A stretch of 64,000 bases of DNA, taken from contig JAJLRJ010000006.1 of the NCBI GenBank assembly GCA_024195265.1, forward strand, positions 23,435,770-23,499,769. Reading direction: 5' to 3'. The position numbers and the translations under genes are program-made. Source of the stretch: Dendrophyllia cribrosa. Its lineage: Eukaryota; Cnidaria; Anthozoa; Scleractinia; Dendrophylliidae. Of this stretch, positions 41,485-51,502 are shown piece after piece. The number at the start of each line of letters is the position of its first letter. The stretch's first letter is position 1. Under the pieces are notes generated by a model, which saw nothing but the letters and a program-made list of their open reading frames with translations, did not search any database and was not told the DNA's origin.

Positions 41485-42238
41485 ATGCAAGAACGAGCAA
41501 TTCATATTTCTTCTATAAAAAGACAAAAATATGGGAAGAATAGACCAGATGATTTTATTATAAAATTTGATCCAGTTTTGAATCTCCTGATATGAAACAT
41601 GAAATAGCTATGGATCGATTATCAATGACTTATTCCTGGATAACATTTCAGCATCATATAAAAATAATACAATCAAATATAGTGTTGATGGAAATACATG
41701 GGAAACAGTAGCTTTTATTGATGGAATGTATTCTTATAGTGATATTAATGATTATATACATCAATATATGGACCGAAAAAATCATAAAACTGGAAATAAT
41801 TATAACATTAATTTGATATTTGTATTATCATCATATAAAGTAGTTATTGAAATTGACAATAACTATCAGTTAGATCTTAGAAACACTAATTTTGAAGAGT
41901 TAATCGGTTTTGAACCTCAAATTATTAATCAAACACAATATGGTACAAAATTACCAAATATTACAAATTCGATTGATGTATTGAATATCAATTGTGATGC
42001 TGTATCAGACAGCATAGTAGACGGCTTAAATACCAATACTTTGTCCATAATTCCGACAGATAATCTAACAAGATCGTATCCATTTACTTTTGAACCAAAA
42101 AGACCATTATATTGCCCTGTATCATCTCTTAATATAAGTCAAATGAGATTTTATATTACAGACTCATTGGATAGACCTATTAATTTAAATGGAATCGACT
42201 GGTTTATAACTCTACTGTTAAAATCAACTCCAAATTAA
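41485..42238 (+). pseudogene. Minor-capsid-like protein (Polinton I), broken
   Basis: Starts ATG at 41485, with stops or frame changes near 41595 and 41660, then is open from about 41690 to 42238. Readable parts are YSVDGNTWETVAFIDG and YSYSDINDYIHQYM, KVVIEIDNNYQLDLR, and NISQMRFYITDSLDRPINL. Alternating strands and a C-terminal FITLLLKS suggest a jelly-roll structural protein. By position before the capsid gene I suggest penton/minor capsid. That is inference without a diagnostic motif. Confidence 0.45.
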
Positions 42239-42260
42239 TCTAATATAATAATATATACTC

Positions 42261-42641
42261 ATGAGACAATGCGAATATAAGAGATATTATGATCATGAAT
42301 ATGGTAGATATGTTAAAAAGCATATTTTTGGTGAAGGTATATCACATGTAATAAAATCAATTGGTAAAAAAATATTTGGCAAAACAATGAAGGATATTGC
42401 AAAAACAGGAACAAAGAAACTGGTTGAAACGACTGCTAGTAAAACAGGAGAATTTTTAGGAAATAAAGCTGGAGATAAAATAGTTCAATTATTAAGTAAA
42501 AAAGGAAACAAAATGCCAACATCATTAATTTCACAACAAACTCCAACAGCTGTTCAACAACCATTAACGGATTATGAGATTAATGAAAGAGTAAATCAAT
42601 TATTATCTGGTGGAAAACTTCGTAAGTTGAAATTTATCTAA
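42261..42641 (+). CDS. Small basic Polinton I protein with amphipathic helix
   Basis: 126 codons, intact, ATG at 42261. KSIGKKIFGKTMKDIAKTG and GEFLGNKAGDKIVQLLSKK form Lys-rich amphipathic helices, and the tail is EINERVNQLLSGG. A likely minor virion or DNA-binding protein, by analogy with small basic adenovirus core or membrane-active proteins. Spacing to the neighbours is about 20 bases on each side. Confidence 0.5.
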   Translation: MRQCEYKRYYDHEYGRYVKKHIFGEGISHVIKSIGKKIFGKTMKDIAKTGTKKLVETTASKTGEFLGNKAGDKIVQLLSKKGNKMPTSLISQQTPTAVQQPLTDYEINERVNQLLSGGKLRKLKFI

Positions 42642-42654
42642 TCTAATAATATAA

Positions 42655-43941
42655 TGAGTTTTAGAAATCCAAATATATAGAACGATATGAAGATGTAGTT
42701 TTTGACTTGGAAACAGCTCTGAATACAACTGTTGGCAATAATGTTAGACAAAAAAAGGATGGATATCGTTTTGTATGTTGCTGATAATTCAGGAGAAGTA
42801 ACACCATTTGATTGGTATAATGGTAGAATTTCAATAGATTTCAAAGTGAATAAAACTGCAGATGGCGGTAATATCGCAATAGATGATCATAACGGTATTG
42901 TGAATAGTTCATCTTCTTTCATAAAAAATTTTGATATTAAAGTAAACGGCAAGAAACTTTATGATTGTAACGATGCAAATCATTGTCTGAATATAAAAAA
43001 TCTCTTAGAGTACAATCCTACATATGCTCAAAGTACAGCCAGTAATGATTTTTTTTATTTGGATACAAATAGGCATGCAGAAGAATGGCCTGCTCAGGCC
43101 ACTTATAATAAAGGTTTTGGTGCTAGAAAAGCACTTCTAGGTGTATCTTCTACAGTAAATACTGAGATTCCATTAAACAGGTATTCATTTTTCGAATCAT
43201 TAGAAAACGAGCTTTTACCAAACACAAGGATTGAACTGAATTTTGAAATCGAATCAGATCGATGGAAATTTAATTTGGCACGCTGCGGATAACTGCAGAG
43301 TTATTATAACAAGAATGCAATTGTTTGTACCTAGAATCACTTTTAATTCAGAAGGTCAATCATTGTATATGGGTCAATATTTGAGAGCACATAAACGGAC
43401 ATACCTACGAGAAAATGTAGAAAGAAGTAACAGTAGTCAACAGAGAACTGGAAATTTTAAAATCAGTAGTGGAATATCAAGATCTCGTCATGTGTTTGTT
43501 TTCATTATAAATGATGTAAATATAGATGCACAAACGGTAAATCCATTTTTGTATAACACCTTTTCTGTGAGTACAGATCTTCGAGCTCTTTTGAATTGTC
43601 ATTTGGAAGTTGAGAACGGTAACGAGTATCCCGAAAATCACTATACACCATCAACAGATATAACAAGAGTATATAGAGATGTTTTGAAATATGTTCACGC
43701 CAACAATGATTTCCAGGGTGGTACATTATTGAATAGAAGTAATTTCAGTACTATTTATCCATTTTTGTATTTTGACCTAACAAAACAAAAAATGGATATA
43801 AAAGATGGAACTACAAAATTAACATTTAAATACGAACTCTCTGGAACAAAAGCAACACCCTATTCTATTTACGCTTTAACACTTTACGAACAAGAAGTCG
43901 AGTTGCAACAGAAGGATGGTAAATTGTTGCTTCGATCTTAA
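42655..43941 (+). pseudogene. Major capsid-like protein (Polinton I)
   Basis: ATG at 42655, with frame changes at about 42675, 42770 and 43245. Readable parts are VTPFDWYNGRISIDFKVNK, FIKNFDIKVNGKKLYDCND and NRYSFFESLENELLPNTRI, then in another frame CRVIITRMQLFVPRITFNS and LRAHKRTYLRENVE, then KLTFKYELSGTKATPYSIYA and a stop at 43939-43941. About 420 residues in all. The strand-rich pattern, length and position agree with the double jelly-roll hexon-like capsid of this class. Three frame breaks make it a pseudogene. Confidence 0.65.
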
Positions 43942-44016
43942 ATTAACAAATATAATTCATTAATTAAATACGTTTTATAATCCAAAAAATTATATAACGT
44001 ATATTATATACAAGAA

Positions 44017-44856
44017 ATGACTAGTTATTATTCTCATGGAGTTAGTCTATCAGATGGTCAAAGACAAAAACTAGCAAGAGCTTATCAAACTAATTCAGCC
44101 ATAACTATCAGATTGAATAAAAATGAATTGGCTGGAAATGATGAGTTAATGTTAACTGAAACACAACTGAAAAAAATTCAAAAATCAATGAATAATGGTA
44201 CCGGTTCTGATATAAGAATAAGTAAAATACAGATAAGAAAAGCTGTTAAATATGGTGGTAGTCTATGGACATCTCTATTATCACTTGGAACAAAAATGCT
44301 TCCAATAGCCACAAAATTAGCATCAAAAGCGTTGCCAGGGCTTGCTACAGGTGCAATGAGTGCGTTAGGAAGCCTTGGAATTGATAAAATTTTTAGTAAA
44401 GGACAAACAGGTGGATTCATGATTCCTCAAAATAAAGTTGATCAGTTAATTAAATACAAAGATTGGCTAACTAAAAAACAGAAAGAACAAATATTGAATT
44501 CCCTTCAAACTGGCGGACAAGTAATTATTAAACCTACAAAAACACAACAAGGAGGTTTTTTAGGTACTTTGTTAGCATCGATTGGAGTTCCACTTTTATT
44601 GAATGCTTTAACAGGAAAAGGTCTTCAAGTTGACAGACAGAGATCTAAAAGATCATTACCAGTATATATCCCTCCTCCACCAAAATCAAAAGGTGGATTA
44701 ATTAATCCGTATGCAATGCCTCCACCTTTTTTTTGGAACATGGGAACAAATGAAAAATCCAATTGGAATGGGAAAAAAAAGTTTAAAAAAAGAAACAAAA
44801 AAAGGGACAAGGACTACTACTCGGGCCAAATTCACCATTCAATTCAATCCCATTAA
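44017..44856 (+). CDS. Hydrophobic Gly-rich virion-type protein (Polinton I)
   Basis: 279 codons. An N-terminal basic part (LSDGQRQKLARAYQTNS) leads to GGSLWTSLLSLGTKMLPIA and ASKALPGLATGAMSALGS, a membrane-active-looking helix pair. Next are QTGGFMIPQNKVDQLIKYK and GGFLGTLLASIGVPLLLNAL, then a Pro-rich YIPPPPKSKGGLINPYAMP. The hydrophobic helices and double-Gly sites before them resemble adenovirus pVI/pX-type proteins that are cut by the viral protease (analogy only). The frame beyond about 44750 probably runs past the original end, because the protease frame overlaps it. Confidence 0.55.
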   Translation: MTSYYSHGVSLSDGQRQKLARAYQTNSAITIRLNKNELAGNDELMLTETQLKKIQKSMNNGTGSDIRISKIQIRKAVKYGGSLWTSLLSLGTKMLPIATKLASKALPGLATGAMSALGSLGIDKIFSKGQTGGFMIPQNKVDQLIKYKDWLTKKQKEQILNSLQTGGQVIIKPTKTQQGGFLGTLLASIGVPLLLNALTGKGLQVDRQRSKRSLPVYIPPPPKSKGGLINPYAMPPPFFWNMGTNEKSNWNGKKKFKKRNKKRDKDYYSGQIHHSIQSH

Positions 44857-45184
44857 TCGGCGCTATACTATAAAATTTATAAACAAACCACTATCAAACA
44901 TTGATTTAATGAATTGGATAAAGTTTCTTAAAATAAAACATTTTAGAGATATTTATAGTAGAGATAATTTACCAGATAAAATATTAAAAAAAGAATGCGG
45001 AATAATAAATTTAGATGATTCAGTTGGTCCGGGAACACATTAGATATGCTATAGAAATATTGATAAATATTGTGAGTATTTTGACAGTTTTGGATTAAAA
45101 ATGCCAAAAGAGATCCAAGTTTATTTATCAACAAGTGGTAAACAAATTATATACTCAGGTGATGAGATCATAAGTTCATTATAA
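44711..45184 (+). pseudogene. Adenain-like maturation protease remnant
   Basis: The coherent frame starts near 44780 and reads NKPLSNIDLMNWIKFLKIK and then IINLDDSVGPGTH, where a TAG (45041-45043) stands directly after the probable catalytic His. Beyond it come ICYRNIDKYCEYFDSFGLK and YLSTSGKQIIYSGDEI before a stop at 45184. The pattern His-...-Asp-containing YFDSFG is that of adenovirus-type cysteine proteases. The downstream segment with the catalytic Cys is missing, so the enzyme is dead both by stop and truncation. Confidence 0.7.
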
Positions 45185-45217
45185 ATTACTTCAAAAATAT
45201 CTAATTTATATATATAA

Positions 45218-45433
45218 ATGGTTAAATCGTATTGTGTAAAACAGAAGAAGCAAACTGACTGCGTTCCAGGCAGCGAACGCTATGAAAGAGCTAAAAATGG
45301 CCGTCTTATGTTAAAATGTACTTGTAATGAATGTCGAATAACGAAAACGAAATTTGTTAAGAATCAGGAAAAATCTGGTGGAAGAGTAAGTTATCCTCCT
45401 ATGCAATTACCTGGATGGGCTAGAGCTGAATGA
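45218..45433 (+). CDS. Small zinc-ribbon-like protein (Polinton I)
   Basis: 71 codons starting MVKSYCVKQKKQTDC. Cysteines in CVKQKKQTDC and CTCNEC could form a zinc ribbon, and the tail GGRVSYPPMQLPGW is Gly/Pro-rich. It resembles the small Cys-rich proteins (DUF5679 type) common in large and mid-sized DNA viruses. The stop overlaps the next gene's start (ATGA at 45430). Confidence 0.55.
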   Translation: MVKSYCVKQKKQTDCVPGSERYERAKNGRLMLKCTCNECRITKTKFVKNQEKSGGRVSYPPMQLPGWARAE

Positions 45434-46660
45434 GATCGATTACACAATTTAAACTAATTGTGCCCTCACAAGCGGGGGGGTTTCTTGATATATCAAATTC
45501 CCATAGTCTTGGTGAAATAGCTTTGAAAGGAGCTGTTAAGGGTCTATATAATCTTGGTAAATTAGGTGCTTCAAGGGCAATCAAATCTGATTTTGCTAAG
45601 AAGAAGATAAAAGGAGTTGCAAATAAATACCTTGATCAAGCCTTGGATAGTTTCACTAGTCATATTTCAAGACGACTTGATCCATTAAATAAAGGTAGTG
45701 GGGTTGATATACATAAAATGATCGGTAAACTACCCAAACCTAAGGGTGGATGGACGTTACCTGGGCATCGGTATACAGGTCCATATAATGACTTAGATTC
45801 ACAATTAAAATATAATCCAACAACTGGAGAGATAATAGATATCTATGATCAACCAACTGGAAAAACAGATGCAACTGCAATGCAGCATGATGTAGACTAT
45901 TCTGTGTGTAAAGATGATAGAAAATGTAAAAATAAAGCAGATCGAAAAATGGTAAAGTCACTGGATAATTTACCTTATAATGAAAGACAATGGGGTCATT
46001 GGTTAGCTAGAAACGTTATCGATACAAAACAGAAATTAGGTTTTGGTGTTAAACAAAAGCAGACAAAAAAAAAAACGATTTTGAGTAAAAACGATTGGGG
46101 AAGCCAATTAGTCGAGGAACTTCACAAGCCAATCAAAAGAAAAATCAAAACAAGAAAAGTTATTGTAAATGGAATAGATGATATTTGGAGCGCTGACCTT
46201 GTAGAAATGCAGAAGTTTTCAAAATGGAATAAAGGGTTTAGATATTTATTAAATATCATTGATGTGTTTTCGAAATGTGCTTGGAGCATTCCTATAAAAA
46301 ATAAAACAGGTAATACAATCACTGAATCATTTGATGATGTTATTAAAAAATCAAAACGGAAACCTAAATTTATTTGGGTAGACCAAGGATCTAAATTCTA
46401 TAATAAAACTTTCAAAGACTGGTTAAAGAAAAATAATATTGAGATGTATTCTACTTTTAATGAAGGTAAAGCTGTTGTTATTGAGAGATTTAACAGAACA
46501 TTGAAAAATAAAATGTGGAAACAATTCACAACTCAAAATACAACACAATATTTAGAGATGTTACCAAAACTATTTAATGAATACAATAATACAAAACATA
46601 GTTCAATAAAAATGACAGCGGTAGAAGCATCAAAGAAAAATAATGAAGGAATTGTTTATT
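45430..46660 (+). pseudogene. PLA2-like domain fused to integrase (Polinton I)
   Basis: One uninterrupted frame. An N-terminal Gly-rich helix (SLGEIALKGAVKGLYNLGK) is followed near residue 108 by a parvovirus-VP1-like phospholipase A2 module: GHRYTGPYNDLDSQL (calcium loop), MQHDVDYSVC (catalytic His-Asp, about residue 153) and KADRKM (second Asp). After a linker comes a retrovirus-type integrase core: IWSADLVEM (first Asp, about residue 254), IWVDQGSKFYN (second Asp) and AVVIERFNRTL (Glu, about residue 350). The PLA2 would open endosomal membranes during entry and the integrase inserts the genome. They are normally separate activities. The frame leaves Polinton sequence near 46660 where a Penelope-like element has inserted. 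Confidence 0.8.
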
Positions 46661-47085
46661 TCAATCTACATGGAAATTTCCTTCGATGGTCTCTGGATCT
46701 TTTCCATGCTCGTCCTTTACGTGATTGCCGATTGTTGATCGTTTATGTTCCTCCACACGTTGATGTAGGTGCCGACTCGTGAAGCCAACATAGTCTGCAT
46801 CACACAGACCACACTTGTAATAATAAACAACGTTTTGTTGATTAACAATTGGAGGTTTGTGTTCTTTCGGTTTGAATTGTCTTTTGATCTTCTGACTTGT
46901 GTAAATGGGCTGGATAACGGCATCAATCTTTCGGCTGAGATCACCGAGTTGGTGTCTTACCGCATTTGCTGATTTCTGGTCTTTAAACGGTAAGACAAAA
47001 CGGATAGGAGCATCATGTTCATCGGATACTGGTTGTTTGATGCTCCTATCCGTATTGTCTTACCGTTTAAAGAATAGAAATCAGC

Positions 47086-47503
47086 AAATGCGGTAAGACA
47101 CCAACTCGGTGATCTCAGCCGAAAGATTGATGCCGTTATCCAGCCCATTTACACAAGTCAGAAGATCAAAAGACAATTCAAACCGAAAGAACACAAACCT
47201 CCAATTGTTAATCAACAAAACGTTGTTTATTATTACAAGTGTGGTCTGTGTGATGCAGACTATGTCGGCTTCACGAGTCGGCACCTACATCAACGTGTGG
47301 AGGAACATAAACGATCAACAATCGGCAATCACGTAAAGGACGAGCATGGAAAAGATCCAGAGACCATCGAAGGAAATTTCAAGATTTTAAAAAAATGTCA
47401 GAGTAAACTAGACTGTTTGATTTTTGAAATGCTTTTTATCCGTGAACTTAAACCGAAACTGAACAAACAGAGTGATTCGATCCGTGCAAAAGTGTTTACC
47501 TGA
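47086..47503 (+). pseudogene. GIY-YIG endonuclease domain of Penelope-like element
   Basis: Readable from the centre of the inverted repeat. The GIY-YIG variant YYYKCGLCDADYVG is followed by SRHLHQRVEEHK (catalytic Arg/His/Glu segment) and LIFEMLFIRELKPKLNKQ near the end, a typical closing helix. The zinc-binding CGLC insertion after KC is characteristic of the Penelope family. The stop is at 47503. Confidence 0.75.
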
Positions 47504-47656
47504 TTTATATTGTCCATTTCGCATTAGCGTTTCTTTTATTATCCTTGCCGCAATTTTCTCATATTGTTTTTATGTAAATATTTTAGAGTTTTAGTCAGTA
47601 TCTCATTAGCATTTTTACAATTGATTATATAAGCGCATGTTAACAATTTTATTCCT

Positions 47657-47695
47657 CAACTTGAAAATGACCGTTGAACGGTCGAAACGTCGTTG
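47657..47695 (+). ncRNA. Hammerhead-like motif in Penelope terminal repeat
   Basis: CAAC (47657) pairs with GTTG (about 47692) as stem I. GACCG-TTGAA-CGGTC is a perfect stem II. GAAAC GTC follows. The first core strand reads TTGAAAA rather than CUGANGA, so this copy has probably lost activity, unlike the better-preserved motif at 12288. Confidence 0.45.
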
Positions 47696-47721
47696 TTTTT
47701 TAGCGTTAACTTTTATAGTAA

Positions 47722-48033
47722 AAGTTGAGAACATCAAAGTATAAAAGAAAGGTATTTGATAAAGGATATACTCCAAATTGGACTGAAGAGGTATTTACAG
47801 TTGATAAAATACAGTACACAAGCCCTATTACATACAAGTTAAAGGATCTCAATGATGAACAAATACAAGGCAGTTTTTATGAACCTGAATTACAATTAGC
47901 AAAACAGGATGTATTCAGAATCGATAAAGTCATACGTAGAGAATATAAGAAAAAACAAGCTTTGGTTAAATGGAAAGGTTATAGCGATGATTTTAATTCA
48001 TGGGTTCCATTGAAGGATTTGACTGATTTATGA
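47722..48033 (+). pseudogene. Integrase C-terminus with chromodomain (Polinton I)
   Basis: The integrase frame resumes after the Penelope insertion with SKYKRKVFDKGYTPNWTEE and SPITYKLKDLNDEQIQGSF, the SH3-like C-terminal domain, then FRIDKVIRREYKKKQALVKW followed by KGYSDDFNSWVPL, a clear chromodomain. Some 20-25 residues of the expected linker are missing between 46660 and 47722, so the insertion was accompanied by a small deletion or the linker was already short. Confidence 0.75.
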
Positions 48034-48066
48034 AAATGATATAAACGGAAATTATTTCTGGTTATA

Positions 48067-48111
48067 TTCAAACGCAGACATATAAAAATAAAATAGTATA
48101 GTTATTATATA
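48067..48111 (+). promoter_or_regulatory. AAACGCA/TATAGTA upstream motif, copy 1
   Basis: AAACGCA (48069-48075), about 20 AT-rich bases, then TAGTATAG, ending just before the ATG at 48112. The same order recurs before the next two genes. Confidence 0.5.
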
Positions 48112-48441
48112 ATGATTATCATCAGTAGAAAAAAGATTCTTGAATTATTGGATTCTAATAAGATGACATTAATTGATATTCTAGTCAAAAATGATAATAC
48201 AAAAAGAAAATACGATTTTTCTCATCTCCCAAAAAATCAGCTTATTGGAATAATTTTAGAAAATATATATGATGAAAGATTTATACAAAATAATTTTGAC
48301 GAAGACGATATTCTCATTATTTATTTTTTTCTAATGTATCTATATAAGATGGTCAAACATATTATAAAATTCGTTAGTGACAATTTTGGCGGTATAATAT
48401 TGCTTATTGGCGGTATAATAATTTTTGCTATTATAATTTGA
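48112..48441 (+). CDS. Small Polinton I protein with C-terminal membrane helix
   Basis: 109 codons, intact. An N-terminal helical part (ILELLDSNKMTLIDILVK, LPKNQLIGIILENIYDE) and a hydrophobic C-terminus (GGIILLIGGIIIFAIII) that should insert in a membrane. No known family recognised. It is the first of three small genes that share the AAACGCA upstream motif. Confidence 0.5.
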   Translation: MIIISRKKILELLDSNKMTLIDILVKNDNTKRKYDFSHLPKNQLIGIILENIYDERFIQNNFDEDDILIIYFFLMYLYKMVKHIIKFVSDNFGGIILLIGGIIIFAIII

Positions 48442-48448
48442 TATTTAA

Positions 48449-48500
48449 ACGCACTATAAAAACTACTTAAAAATATAGTATTAATATATATTATAGAGAC
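48449..48500 (+). promoter_or_regulatory. AAACGCA/TATAGTA upstream motif, copy 2
   Basis: TTTAAACGCAC (48446-48456), then AATATAGTATTAATATATA, ending just before ATG 48501. Same spacing class as copies 1 and 3. Confidence 0.55.
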
Positions 48501-48722
48501 ATGAATAAATCAATTGAAACATATTTATCTGATTGCTTTACAAAGAGAAAAGGGAGATATCAAATTTGTTTTACAGAAGAAGATAAAAAAGATGCTATAA
48601 AACGATCAAAAACAAAATACATGACTAATAAGGAATGGAGATGTGAATATTGTTATAACCATAATTACAAAATGGCTGGAAAAAAAAGCATTTACAAAGT
48701 CTTAAGCGTAAAAGGAATGTAG
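48501..48722 (+). CDS. Small basic Polinton I protein, zinc-binding-like
   Basis: 73 codons, intact. Lys-rich, with CRYQIC-like spacing not obvious, but WRCEYCYNHNYKMAGKK offers Cys-x2-Cys-x-x-His. It may bind nucleic acid (inference). No known family recognised. Confidence 0.4.
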   Translation: MNKSIETYLSDCFTKRKGRYQICFTEEDKKDAIKRSKTKYMTNKEWRCEYCYNHNYKMAGKKSIYKVLSVKGM

Positions 48723-48780
48723 ATGCAGCTCAAAAATAAATAAATAATTCAAACGAATTTCCAAAAAAGTTTATTTGAAT

Positions 48781-48839
48781 TTTAAACGCACCCTGAAATT
48801 TTAAAAAGGGACTTAAAGATATAGTAATTTAATATAGTA
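48781..48839 (+). promoter_or_regulatory. AAACGCA/TATAGTA upstream motif, copy 3
   Basis: TTTTAAACGCACC (48779-48791), then GATATAGTAATTTAATATAGTA, ending directly at the ATG at 48840, the start of the polymerase gene. Confidence 0.55.
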
Positions 48840-50736
48840 ATGAAAAAACATAACGAAAAAAATATTATCTCAAGAAATAATAATATAGATATGAATAAAA
48901 CTGACTTACAAAAACTTGATAAAAACCAATTAATTGAATTAATAATTAAATTGACACCACAACAAAAACCAAAGAGGAAACCAATCCCAACACCCCGCAA
49001 AAGTGTTAAGCAGATGGTCCAGGATTATGAAGAAAACATCATCCTTCCACCACCTGAGTTTAGGGATGGATACAAACCTGTTCCAATGCCTAGGACTAAA
49101 AAACAAGTTCCTGTTCCATTACCTAGGAGTGATTATCTTTTTAAATTCGATGATGATCTTTTTCAAACAGAAAATACAAGTTTAAACCGTTTGAAATCAG
49201 ACAGACAAGAAATACACAAAATAAAAAATTCAATTCTTACACAGACGAATATAAAATAAAAATTTTAAAGCCATTAAATGATGTTAAAGAGATTTACAAA
49301 ATATTTCATGAAATGATTTTAAAAGTAAAAAATGACAGAAAATTAAAGGAAAATGACAGAGTCAGAATTGTAATTCAAAATAATTAATTGCCAAATAGTA
49401 TATCAACAAAATTCCAAAAGGTAAAATATTTTAGATTAAATGATATTGAACAAATAATAAACATCCTTGAATACAAACACATTCCATTAGAAGAGTGTAA
49501 AATTATAATACAAAGTGTAAAAATTCCACATGGTGCTGGTCGATTATATATGACTAAAGATTCAGCAATTAGAAAAAAAATCAATAACTACAATCAAAAG
49601 TGAAGATACAATTTGTTTAGCAAGGTCAGTTGTTACATCATTGGCTAATTTAAAACCTGAAAACTGGTCTAAAACACAACTTCAAGATGGCTTCAACAAA
49701 TCGAGAAAATTACAAAAAGATCAAGCATTAAATTTACATGAAAATGCAAATGTTGAAATAAACGAATATGGTAACGACCTGAATGATTTGAATAAATTTG
49801 CAAATTATCTGAACATAGAAATTAACATAATAGACTCAGAACAATTCAACGAAATAATTTATACAGCTAATAAAGGTTGTGAAGATAAAATTTATTTATA
49901 CAAAACAAGAAATCATTTTGATGTTATCAAATCAATGACGGCATTTTATTCTGTACCTTATTATTGCCATGACTGTAAAAAAAACTTATACGAAAATGTT
50001 CATCAAAATGTTTATCCTGCTTTTCTTACATAAAAGGAAAAAATGTGAAGGACAAGAAATTCATTGTGAAAAATGTAATAGAAGATTTTATGGCAAAAAA
50101 TGTTACAAAAATCATCTTAAAAATCGATCCAAAGAAGAAAACAAATCTGATATTGTTTGTGAAAAAGTAAAAAAATGTTGAAAATGTGAACGAATAATTA
50201 CTGGTAAATATGTTGGAAATCATAAATGTGGTTACAGAGAATGAACAAATTGTGGAAAATATGTTGATAAAGACCATAAATGTTATTTGAAAAAAATAAA
50301 AGTGAAAGGTGGTTACTGTACAGTTAACAAAAATAATCCATGCAAAATTAATAAATCAATTAAAAAGAAAGATTGGTGCTTTTCCTGTAGATCATATACA
50401 GAAAAATACATATTTTATGATTTTCAATGTTCTCAGAATACTAGTACTCATGAAGTCAACTTGGCCATTTCGCAAGATTTCAATGGAAATGAATATATTC
50501 ATAAGAATATCGAAGACTTCTGTAAAAACATGATAAATGATCAATACAAAGGCTATACATTGATCGCACATAATAGCAAAGGGTACGATGCTCACTTTAT
50601 TTTAAAATGGTTAGTAGACCAAGGTATGAAACCATATTGTATATACAATGGTGCTAAAATCATGTTTATGGAAATACCAAAATTAAGAATTCGTTTCATA
50701 GATAGTTTAAACTTCCTTCAGGTGCCATTAAGGTGA

Positions 50737-51502
50737 CTCGACCCAGTTTTTTTGGGGGTACCATCCTACTTTGAAGCTCTCTGGTATCCCCACCTTTACT
50801 TTTATCGTAAGTGTAACACATAGAATGGATAACATATAGATCAATCTACAATATAATATAAAATATTTGGCGATCGGAGTAAATGTCACGTGGTTATAAT
50901 GCCACGCCCCTTTGAGGTCTGAGTCGAAAATCTGCTGTTACCGGCATTTTTTCGTGGAAATCTCTCGGCTACACATAGTGCGCATTGGTGCCTTGCGCTG
51001 AGCAGAATTTCACCAACATCGCAAAGACCCAATTCGAGAAATTCAGTGGTTTCCAAATTTAGGTCATAATTTAAGCGAAAATGATAAGCAAACTTTACAC
51101 GATTATATCTAATAAACTATGAGATATTTTTCAGGGCCACAATTGATTAACTAACTGCCCGGATTCTGAATTTCATGGTCATTGAAAAACTGTGACATTA
51201 TCTTCTATAAGCCCAAACTTGAGTAAACATTGAAGATTTTTAGCGTTTTGGCTGAGTTTGTGCTCTGGGAGTTGTCTATTGTTTCTGGTCTGTCATTATA
51301 CAGCATTCTTGTTCAGCACGCGTGCAATGACCACGCTTGGCTGACTTCCGAATGCTCACCGAGATATGGTAATTTTGGTACGGCCTGAGACAGGCGATCG
51401 CGTGATACATAGAGGTTTAACTAATGATTTTTAATCAATTCTCGGCGTGATGTACACTCCTGGCTGCAGACGTTACGTGATGGGAATCCCTTCCATTTTT
51501 TC
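50737..51502. mobile_element. Unknown 0.77-kb insertion in polymerase gene
   Basis: Composition and reading frame change abruptly after ...CCATTAAGG at 50730. GGGGTACCATCCTAC and TGGTATCCCC near its left end form a small hairpin. No ORF and no clear mirrored ends, so the element type is unknown. It replaces polymerase sequence including motif A, so a deletion accompanied the event. Confidence 0.5.

Larger units (their letters stand above)
46660..47721. mobile_element. Penelope-like element fragment, inverted duplication
   Basis: 46660-47050 is the inverse of 47035-47400, with two copies of the same coding segment facing each other. The plus-oriented part (to 47503) encodes a GIY-YIG endonuclease: VYYYKCGLCDADYVGFTSRH and VEEHKRSTIGNHVKDEHG. 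After the stop come about 220 bases of terminal repeat with TTATATAAG (about 47625) and a hammerhead-like motif. GIY-YIG at the C-terminus plus hammerhead repeats define Penelope-like elements. The reverse transcriptase is missing. Inverted partial copies at the 5' side are common for these elements. Confidence 0.75.
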
